Positions 43,354-49,862 of a stretch of DNA of 49,862 nt are shown here, piece by piece. The position numbers were made by a program, and so were the translations under genes. Every line of letters begins with the position of its first letter. The stretch's first letter is position 1. The notes below the pieces were generated by a model. The model was not told the origin of the DNA. It was given only the letters and a program-made list of their open reading frames with translations, and did not search any database. Source of the DNA: Chitinophaga pinensis (lineage in GTDB: Bacteria > Bacteroidota > Bacteroidia > Chitinophagales > UBA10324). The DNA lies in assembly GCA_945903305.1 (NCBI GenBank), contig CAMDOA010000003.1, positions 66,325 to 116,186 of the forward strand, read 5' to 3'.

Positions 43354-44241
43354 ATGAGCAATAACAGTATACAATCAGCCCCCAATTTTTTTATTGTTGG
43401 TGCGCCAAAAGCAGGAACCACTTCGCTTTATCATTACCTGGATGAACATCCCGAAGTATTTATGTCGCCGTTGAAGGAAACCAATTATTTTTCTTATGAA
43501 GCCACTATAAAACAAAAACTTTATTACAAAGAAAAAGGAATCAGCAACTGGAATGATTATCAGATTTTATTTGAAAACAGTTCCGATAAAAAAGCAATTG
43601 GCGAAGCCAGTGTTTCCTATCTTTTTTACCCAGAGGTTCCGCAATTAATAAAATCAAAATTTCCGGAAGCAAAAATTATAATAATGCTGCGCAATCCCGT
43701 TGATCGCGCGTTTTCACATTATCAGATGGATTATAAATTGGGCTATGTAAATGATTCATTAGAGAAAATCATTTTCAATAAAAACAGAAATGCTGTCGAA
43801 AATTTATTTTATCAGCAATTTATTTTATTAGGTAAGTATTTCGAGCAGGTAAAGAGATACTGCGACACTTTTGGTGCTGAAAATGTGCTGGTCATTTTCT
43901 TCGATGATTTTAAAAATGATACTGTTAGGGAAATAAACCGCCTCTGTCGTTTTCTGGGAATTGATGAGTCAGTAAAATTGAATTTGGATAAAACCCACAA
44001 CCCATTTGCCACTCCCCGAAATTTTTTTTTCCGGTTTATTTATCGTTTCAAATCATTTCGTTTATTGATTAAAAACAGTTTGCCGCAAAAATTGCTGGCC
44101 GGAATTCAACAAATTATTTTAACAAACAAAAAAACTCCGCCGGCTGGGAAAACCATCAGTTATTTACGCGAATTATATAAGCCGGATATAATTCAGCTTG
44201 AAAAATTACTGAACCGAAATTTAAGCACCTGGTATGAATAA
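43354..44241 (+). CDS. Sulfotransferase domain protein (second copy)
   Basis: 295 residues, a divergent paralogue of the product at 39914. The PAPS-binding loop GAPKAGTTSLYHYL (16-29) and MLRNPVDRAFSHYQMD are complete, with the usual FFDDF and FLGI elements further on. The C-terminus (KPDIIQLEKLLNRNLSTWYE, landmark) is typical of bacterial carbohydrate sulfotransferases. Two copies with different middle regions suggest two acceptor positions or sugars. It overlaps the next gene by 8 bases (ATGAATAA). Confidence 0.9.
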   Translation: MSNNSIQSAPNFFIVGAPKAGTTSLYHYLDEHPEVFMSPLKETNYFSYEATIKQKLYYKEKGISNWNDYQILFENSSDKKAIGEASVSYLFYPEVPQLIKSKFPEAKIIIMLRNPVDRAFSHYQMDYKLGYVNDSLEKIIFNKNRNAVENLFYQQFILLGKYFEQVKRYCDTFGAENVLVIFFDDFKNDTVREINRLCRFLGIDESVKLNLDKTHNPFATPRNFFFRFIYRFKSFRLLIKNSLPQKLLAGIQQIILTNKKTPPAGKTISYLRELYKPDIIQLEKLLNRNLSTWYE

Positions 44242-45409
44242 TTCGGAATGTAAAGTTGCATTTGTTGAACCCATTGGAGGTCATCGCGGTAATGAGTTTT
44301 ATGACTTTGGCTTATGCAAAGCAGTGAATGATGCCGGAGTGGAAATCACATTTTATACCTGCGACGAAACACATTTGGATGAAAAATTTCAATTTGCCTT
44401 TCCAACAGTAAAAACTTTTTATCGGGTGTTTGGAAATGATTGGAAAATTATTCGTGGAATCCGGTTTGTAAACGCCATCAGAAAATCAGTACGCGATGCG
44501 AAAGCAAAAAAATACAATGTGCTGCACGCTAACATTTACCATTTTTCCCGATTGGAATTATTGATACTTCAGTTGTTCAAACGAAATGGATTTAAGATAG
44601 TGGCCACCGTTCACGATGTAGAAGATTTTCAGAAATACGGAACAGAAATAAATTCCAATAAGTATTTAAAATTTGAAAAACTGATTGACCGCATTATTGT
44701 TCATTCTGATTATGCAAAAGAATCATTGGAAAAATATTTCAAACAATTTCCTGCAAGTCATATTCATAAAGTGCCACACGGCGATTCTGATTTTTTGTAT
44801 GCTGCCAATTGCTCAATGAATGAAGCAAGGGAAAAATTAAACCTTCCCGCCAACAAGCAACTCATTCTTTTTTTCGGGCAAATAAAAAAAGTGAAAGGAT
44901 TAGATGTGTTGCTGAAAGCTTTTGCATTGTTACGAAAACAAAATCCGAATGTGCAATTGGTAGTTGCTGGCCCCACTTATAAAGTTGAAGAAGATGATTT
45001 CCTCAATATTATTCGCGAAAACAAAATGCAAGCTGATTGCATTTTGCGGTTGGAATACATTGCTAACGAACTGATACCTTATTATTTCCAGGCATGTGAT
45101 ATTGTTGCCCTCCCTTATCGAAAAATTTATTCGAGTGGTGTGCTCATTCGTTCACTGGATTATGGTGCTGCAATAGTTGCCAGTGACTTGGATGTTTTCA
45201 AAGACATAATAACGAATGGCGAAAACGGAATTTTATTTCAATCTGAAAATGCCGAAGACCTTGCTGATAAAATGGCGAAACTTTTAGCGGATAAATCATT
45301 GCAGGAAAAATTGAGAGCCGCCGCACAAAAAACGGCTGCTGAACGATTCTCGTGGAAATTGATTGGCGAAAAAGTAAAAGCGATTTATAGTTTAGCGCTC
45401 CATGAGTAA
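44234..45409 (+). CDS. Glycosyltransferase family 4
   Basis: 391 residues with a GT-B fold. The N-terminal domain opens VEPIGGHRGNEFYDFGL; the C-terminal domain has LILFFGQIKKVKGLDVLLKAF and the donor-binding region ALPYRKIYSSGVLIRSLDYGAAIVASD with following E residues in NGENGILF. No signal peptide. It overlaps the preceding sulfotransferase and the following epimerase genes by 8 bases each, so translation is coupled. The donor sugar is unknown. Confidence 0.9.
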   Translation: MNNSECKVAFVEPIGGHRGNEFYDFGLCKAVNDAGVEITFYTCDETHLDEKFQFAFPTVKTFYRVFGNDWKIIRGIRFVNAIRKSVRDAKAKKYNVLHANIYHFSRLELLILQLFKRNGFKIVATVHDVEDFQKYGTEINSNKYLKFEKLIDRIIVHSDYAKESLEKYFKQFPASHIHKVPHGDSDFLYAANCSMNEAREKLNLPANKQLILFFGQIKKVKGLDVLLKAFALLRKQNPNVQLVVAGPTYKVEEDDFLNIIRENKMQADCILRLEYIANELIPYYFQACDIVALPYRKIYSSGVLIRSLDYGAAIVASDLDVFKDIITNGENGILFQSENAEDLADKMAKLLADKSLQEKLRAAAQKTAAERFSWKLIGEKVKAIYSLALHE

Positions 45410-46388
45410 CGCGCATATTTTAATTACAGGCACAGCGGGCATGGTAGGTTCGCACCTTCTCGAATATTATTCGGGTAAAGTGAAAAAAGAATTTTTAATT
45501 GGCACCTATTTTAATCCAACCATAAATCTTAACGACATTGTTGATTTATGTGTGCCCATTCAACTCGATGTTCGAAATGCTTCCGCTATTGAAAAAATCA
45601 TTCACGAATTTAAACCCGGAAAAATTTTTCATCTTGCCGCACAAAGTTATCCTACAGTGAGTTGGCTTCGTCCGGTTGAAACCATGGATATTAACTCCTC
45701 CGGAACCATTAATTTATTTGAAGCAATAATCTCAGCGCGAAAATTAGATGCTGCCTATGATCCGGTAGTAATTGTCGCCTGCAGCAGCGCCGAATATGGT
45801 GCATCACTCACACCCGAAAATATTCCGATAAAAGAAAATGCTGCGTTGCTTCCGTTGCATCCTTATGGAGTCAGCAAGGTTGCACAAGACTTGCTCACCT
45901 ATCAATATTTTAAAGGGCACAACATCAAAGGAATTCGTGCACGGATATTTAACACCACCGGTTCGCGCAAAACAAACGATGCCGTGAGCGATTTTGTGCA
46001 GCGTGCATTAGATGTTATAAATGGTAAAACCGAAAAACTCAGAGTTGGCAACCTCACCTCACTTCGTGCTATTACCGATGTACGCGATTTAGTTAGTGCT
46101 CTTGTGTTGCTATCTGAAAAAGGAACTGCAGGAGAAGCATATAATATCAGTGGCGAAAAAGTTTATTCGATGAAAGAAGTTATTGATGTGATTGAAAAAG
46201 TTTGCAACAGAAAATTTGTTTTAGAAACTGAATCTTCACTTATGCGCCCCACCGATGAACCCATAATTTATGGCGACTCAAGTAAACTCAAAACCGAAAC
46301 CGGCTGGCAACAGAAATATTCATTACACGAAACAATAATGGATATGCTAAAATATTTAGAGAAGAAATCTGATGCTCTATTAAAGTAA
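45402..46388 (+). CDS. GDP-mannose 4,6-dehydratase/GDP-6-deoxysugar reductase-like SDR protein
   Basis: 328 residues of the extended SDR family. The cofactor loop is GTAGMVGSH, HLAAQSYPTVSW is the family's substrate patch, the SSAEYG serine region is present and YGVSK gives Y155/K159. RARIFNTTGSRKTNDAVSDF and LRAITDVRDLV resemble GDP-mannose dehydratase and GDP-6-deoxy-lyxo-hexulose reductase (Rmd) proteins. It probably makes a deoxysugar nucleotide for the glycan of this cluster. Last gene of the cluster, with 8 bases overlapping the GT4 gene. Confidence 0.85.
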   Translation: MSNAHILITGTAGMVGSHLLEYYSGKVKKEFLIGTYFNPTINLNDIVDLCVPIQLDVRNASAIEKIIHEFKPGKIFHLAAQSYPTVSWLRPVETMDINSSGTINLFEAIISARKLDAAYDPVVIVACSSAEYGASLTPENIPIKENAALLPLHPYGVSKVAQDLLTYQYFKGHNIKGIRARIFNTTGSRKTNDAVSDFVQRALDVINGKTEKLRVGNLTSLRAITDVRDLVSALVLLSEKGTAGEAYNISGEKVYSMKEVIDVIEKVCNRKFVLETESSLMRPTDEPIIYGDSSKLKTETGWQQKYSLHETIMDMLKYLEKKSDALLK

Positions 46389-46430
46389 TTACAAATACTT
46401 TTTCTCGCTTCCTTTTTCACCTTTCCCTTC

Positions 46431-46438
46431 TACATTCG
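46431..46438 (+). promoter_or_regulatory. Candidate -7 element of the M13 peptidase gene
   Basis: TACATTCG, one base off TAnnTTTG, 18 bases before the ATG, within a pyrimidine-rich 67-base gap. It has the same C-for-T change as the boxes at 6403, 22138, 28872 and 36040. No clear -33 box. Confidence 0.3.
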
Positions 46439-46455
46439 TACCCTCAAACCAAATC

Positions 46456-48510
46456 ATGAACAAGTTTTCATCCTCACTCCTCCTCATTACCATTTTATCG
46501 GTTATTTATTTTTCTTCCTGCAACAACACTACACAACCAACTGAACAAGTTCCTGACTTAATTGCAAGCTATCGTGATACTACGGTAAAGCCGGGCGATG
46601 ATTTTTACAGATACGCGGTTGGTAATTGGGTGAAGAACAATCCCATTCCTGCATCGGAAAACAGTTGGGGAATATGGAGTTTAGTAAATGAAGAATCGTT
46701 TAAACGAATCAGATTAATTAATGAAGAAGCCGCTTCGCAAAAAGATGCTGCCAAAGGAAGCAACGCACAAAAAATCGGCGACTTCTGGTTCACCGGAATG
46801 GATTCAACAAGCATTGAACAACAAGGCCTTTCGAAAATTCAACCGGAACTGGATTTGATTTCGGCAATAAAAGACAAGCAAACTTTATTAGATGAACTGG
46901 CGCACCTGCAAATGATTGGCGCCGGCGCATTAATTCAGGCAGATATTTATCAGGATGAAATGAACAGCAACAAAGAAGTGCTGCATTTTTCACAAGGCGG
47001 AATCGGATTACCTAACCGCGATTATTATTTTGATATGGGCGAGCGCTTTGTGAAAATTCGTGCTGAATATCTGATACATGTTTCAAAAATGTTGCAATTG
47101 TTGGGTGAAGATTCAGCAACAGCAGCAAAGCAGGCAGCTGCCATGATGAAACTGGAAACCGCACTGGCTAAAGCATCAAGAAAATTAGAAGACCTGCGCG
47201 ACCCGTATGCAAACTATAATAAAATGAGTGTGGATGCATTTACTAAAATAACTCCGTCGCTCAATTGGAAAATGATGCTGGAAAAAATGAATATCAAGAA
47301 CATTGACTCAGTAATTGTTGGGCAGCCTGAATATTACAAACAAGTGGAAGTAAGTTTAAAATCAGTATCCATTGCCGACTGGCAAACTTACCTCCGATAC
47401 AATTTAATTTCTGCTTTCGCTCCTTACATCAGCAGTAAATTTGACAATCAGAATTTTTATTTCTACCGCACAGTTTTAAATGGAGTAAAAGAAAAAAGAC
47501 CAAGATGGAAGCGAGTATTGAATGCCGAGGAAGGATTGTTGGGTGAAGCTCTCGGTCAATTATATGTTCAGAAATATTTTTCAGAAAAAACAAAGAAGCG
47601 ATATGAAAAATTAGTGGATGATATTTTTACTGTTTACCGCGAACGCATTCAAGGCTTATCATGGATGAGTGATTCGACCAAGCAAAAAGCAATTCATAAG
47701 TTAAGCACAGTTGTTAAAAAAGTAGGCTATCCTGAAAAATGGAAAGATTATTCGTCAATGCAAATTGGCCGCAGTTCGTATGTAGAAAATATTATTGCCG
47801 GAAACATCTGGAACTACAATGATGCGGTTGAGAAATTATACAAACCTGTTGATCGCACGCGATGGGAAATGACTCCGCAAACATGGAATGCTTATTACAA
47901 TCCATCGAACAACGAAATTGTTTTGCCTGCTGCTATTTTTATTATTCCGGGAATTGAAGATTCATTGGTTGATGATGCAATTGTTTATGGTTACGGTGGT
48001 GCAAGTACTATTGGTCACGAAATAACTCATGGCTTTGATGATCAGGGAAGAGAGTTTGACGAAAAAGGTAATTTACGAAACTGGTGGACCAAGGAAGACG
48101 GTGATGAGTTTAACAAGCGTGCGCAAATGCTGGTAAAACAATTCAGCAGTTATACTGTGCTTGACAGCATTCATATAAATGGCGAAGCAACTCTTGGCGA
48201 AAACATTGCCGACTTGGGTGGTGTGGTTTTAGGTTACGAAGCTTTTAAGAAAACCGAACAATACAAAAAAGGTGAATTGATAAGTGGCATGACTCCAAGT
48301 CAAAGATATTTTCTTGGCTATGCTTTAAGCTGGATGGGACATGCCCGCGAAGAATATCTCGCTCAACAAATTAAAACTGATGTTCATTCGCCAAACTTTA
48401 TTCGCATCAATGGTCCGTTCAGCGATGTAGATGCTTTTTACGAAGCATTCAATGTAAAAGAAGGCGATAAAATGTACTTGCCTGATAGTTTGCGAGTGAA
48501 AATCTGGTAA
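46456..48510 (+). CDS. M13 family zinc metallopeptidase (neprilysin/PepO-like) lipoprotein
   Basis: 684 residues with a lipoprotein signal; lipobox YFSSC puts the lipidated cysteine at about residue 22. The N-terminal M13 domain begins DDFYRYAVGNWVKNNPIP. The catalytic domain has NAYYNPSNNEIVLPAAI, the zinc motif HEITH (521-525) and the third zinc ligand E582 in GENIADLGG, and ends at the family C-terminus KIW. It cleaves oligopeptides, probably at the outer membrane or periplasm. It stands alone, with its own weak promoter and a hairpin terminator downstream. Confidence 0.95.
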   Translation: MNKFSSSLLLITILSVIYFSSCNNTTQPTEQVPDLIASYRDTTVKPGDDFYRYAVGNWVKNNPIPASENSWGIWSLVNEESFKRIRLINEEAASQKDAAKGSNAQKIGDFWFTGMDSTSIEQQGLSKIQPELDLISAIKDKQTLLDELAHLQMIGAGALIQADIYQDEMNSNKEVLHFSQGGIGLPNRDYYFDMGERFVKIRAEYLIHVSKMLQLLGEDSATAAKQAAAMMKLETALAKASRKLEDLRDPYANYNKMSVDAFTKITPSLNWKMMLEKMNIKNIDSVIVGQPEYYKQVEVSLKSVSIADWQTYLRYNLISAFAPYISSKFDNQNFYFYRTVLNGVKEKRPRWKRVLNAEEGLLGEALGQLYVQKYFSEKTKKRYEKLVDDIFTVYRERIQGLSWMSDSTKQKAIHKLSTVVKKVGYPEKWKDYSSMQIGRSSYVENIIAGNIWNYNDAVEKLYKPVDRTRWEMTPQTWNAYYNPSNNEIVLPAAIFIIPGIEDSLVDDAIVYGYGGASTIGHEITHGFDDQGREFDEKGNLRNWWTKEDGDEFNKRAQMLVKQFSSYTVLDSIHINGEATLGENIADLGGVVLGYEAFKKTEQYKKGELISGMTPSQRYFLGYALSWMGHAREEYLAQQIKTDVHSPNFIRINGPFSDVDAFYEAFNVKEGDKMYLPDSLRVKIW

Positions 48511-48572
48511 GTTTTTATGTTATAGTTAATTGATGATAAGTTATTAGTAATACCGTTTGCACTGAAAATTTT

Positions 48573-48604
48573 AAAAGCCGTTTTGATTTCCGGAGCGGCT
48601 TTTT
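48573..48604. terminator. Bidirectional hairpin terminator between convergent genes
   Basis: AAAAGCCG (48573-48580) pairs with CGGCTTTT (48596-48603), loop 15 bases, with T runs on the right for the plus strand and A runs on the left for the minus strand. It lies between the M13 peptidase stop (48510) and the ABC permease stop (48699), so it can serve both. Confidence 0.7.
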
Positions 48605-48698
48605 AGTTTTCGCATCTTAGAAAAAGATTTCTGAAAGTGTTCTATGCAAAAAATAAAATTAAAATGAATTCAGAAATATTGAATTCAAAATATTCAAA

Positions 48699-49820
48699 TT
48701 ATCCTTCGCGTTTTCTGTAACGCAAAGTTGCAAGCACACCAAGTACTATTCCGCCGGCACTGATTGAAATAAGCTGAGGGAGAATATCTTTAAGCGATGA
48801 ACCTTTCAATACAATCATCCGCATTACCTCAACAAAGTAAGCGATGGGATTAAATTTCGTAATGTTTTGCGCCCACTGCGGCATTCCTTCAATAGGTGTA
48901 AACAATCCGCTCATTAATATAAATATGACCATGAAGAACCAGGCGAGAAACATGGCTTGCTGTTGTGTATCCACCATGGTAGAAATCAGTAACCCGAAAC
49001 CGAGTAGCGTGATGAGGTAAACAGTTGCGAATAAATAAATAACAGGAATGGATCCGAGAATATGTATACTGAAAACCCAGCGTGCCACCAATAATCCTAT
49101 TGTAAGCTGCACTAACCCAATAATTAAAAACGGAACTTGCTTGCCAATGATGAAGTGCGCTTTTTTTATGGGTGTAACATTTATCTGTTCAATGGTTCCT
49201 ATCTCTTTTTCGCGCACAATGTTTTGTGCACTCATAAACATGCCGACCATTGTGAGCAACATCACAATCAAGCCCGGCACCATAAAAGTTTTATAATTCA
49301 TGTACGGATTGTACCAGAATGAATAAGGAGTATTTAAAATTTTCTGCTGATCAAATTGTTGCTGATTAACCCACTGCATATTAATCTGCTGATTGAAATT
49401 CTGTATGATGCTGAGCGCATAAGTATTAATGACTCCTGCAGCAGCACCATCAATTGCATTGATATTAAGTAATAATTTTGTATGCTGCTCTTTTAATAAA
49501 TCATGTTCGAATCCTTTTGGAATCATCAAAACACATCTGTCTTTTCCCTGCATGATGTCTTCATCAGCATGTTTCTCATCAAATGAAAAATCGGACAGTT
49601 CGAAATAATTACTCGCTTTAAATTTTCCAATCAGTTGTCGCGATGCCTGACTTTGATCCTGATCAATCACATGCATATTCAGGTGACGGATTTCAAATGT
49701 TGCTGCATTGGAAAGTATGAGCAACTGTATCAGTGGCATCATAATAATCTGCGGCAACATGGCGCGGTTGCGGAATATTTGCAGAAATTCTTTTCTTATT
49801 ATGACGAGAATGGTTCGCAC
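48699..49820 (-). CDS. ABC-2 type transporter permease (YhhJ/YbhR-like)
   Basis: 373 residues: an N-terminal amphipathic stretch RKEFLQIFRNRAMLPQ and one helix (about 22-40), a large extracytoplasmic domain (about 45-175), then five C-terminal helices including VPGLIVMLLTMVGMF, REKEIGTIEQINVTPI (coupling-helix region) and MSGLFTPIEGMPQW. This is the export-type ABC-2 permease usually encoded with an ATPase, an HlyD-like adaptor and a second permease; those would lie beyond the right edge. The start is GTG at 49820. The last 42 bases of the window contain no identifiable gene. Confidence 0.9.
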   Translation of the reverse strand: MRTILVIIRKEFLQIFRNRAMLPQIIMMPLIQLLILSNAATFEIRHLNMHVIDQDQSQASRQLIGKFKASNYFELSDFSFDEKHADEDIMQGKDRCVLMIPKGFEHDLLKEQHTKLLLNINAIDGAAAGVINTYALSIIQNFNQQINMQWVNQQQFDQQKILNTPYSFWYNPYMNYKTFMVPGLIVMLLTMVGMFMSAQNIVREKEIGTIEQINVTPIKKAHFIIGKQVPFLIIGLVQLTIGLLVARWVFSIHILGSIPVIYLFATVYLITLLGFGLLISTMVDTQQQAMFLAWFFMVIFILMSGLFTPIEGMPQWAQNITKFNPIAYFVEVMRMIVLKGSSLKDILPQLISISAGGIVLGVLATLRYRKREG

Positions 49821-49862
49821 TTAGATATTATTTAACAAATTAAAAACTGAACCGCAGAGGCG

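Noticed and set aside
48640-48698. Additional small gene or RNA between the terminator and the ABC permease stop
   Set aside because: Only AT-rich sequence without start codon, hairpin or repeat that I can support.

Overview
This window reads as a chromosomal segment of an AT-rich member of the Bacteroidota, most likely near Chitinophagales/Sphingobacteriia. Evidence: lipoprotein-rich envelope genes, almost no Shine-Dalgarno sequences, candidate promoters of the TTTG-N19-TAnnTTTG type, a cysteine-free L32, and conserved Bacteroidota blocks such as DUF177-rpmF-plsX-fabH-efp-accB-accC and MoxR-DUF4350-DUF4129-like-SpoIIM. Two tRNA genes are present. I see no rRNA, insertion sequence, phage or CRISPR array.

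Layout. 1-5471 (-) is a tetR-tolC-adaptor-RND efflux operon; the RND gene runs off the left edge. 5573-10040 (-) holds a TauE/SafE permease, tRNA-Pro and tRNA-Ser, dnaA, and a two-gene 5'-nucleotidase. 10222-16929 (-) holds a VIT1/CCC1 transporter, a four-helix-bundle gene inside a small inverted-repeat element, and the fatty-acid initiation operon. 17209-22122 (-) is the MoxR/SpoIIM membrane cluster. 22358-26138 (-) encodes an LptA/OstA-like protein, an MCE/MlaD protein and an amidase, divergent from lptD (26213, +). 28922-35869 (+) carries rfbA, two epimerases, recJ, lptB and a GH3-family enzyme. 36089-46388 (+) is a compact surface-glycan cluster: MBOAT plus SGNH-like partner, flippase, two sulfotransferases, two glycosyltransferases, a polymerase/ligase-like protein and a sugar epimerase/reductase. 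The window ends with an M13 peptidase (+) and an ABC-2 permease (-).

Much of the window serves the outer envelope: LPS transport (LptA-like, LptB, LptD), phospholipid precursor supply (AccB, AccC, FabH, PlsX), wall remodelling (amidase), and production and decoration of an acylated and probably sulfated glycan.

The most unusual feature is a set of short degenerate tandem arrays with a strict 7-nt (sometimes 8- or 14-nt) period. They sit exactly at gene boundaries (2261, 6654, 10924, 11440, 12841, 14099, 31776, 36017). At least three unit families recur at unlinked boundaries. Some arrays run into coding sequence and supply the last codons of fabH and galE. One pair forms inverted termini (29 of 31 matching) around the four-helix-bundle gene, giving a 547-bp unit that resembles the intervening-sequence elements known from 23S rRNA genes but lies between protein genes.

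No stretch longer than about 300 bases lacks a gene. The longest gaps (16930-17208, 22123-22357, 35870-36088) are described under their promoters, hairpins and repeats.
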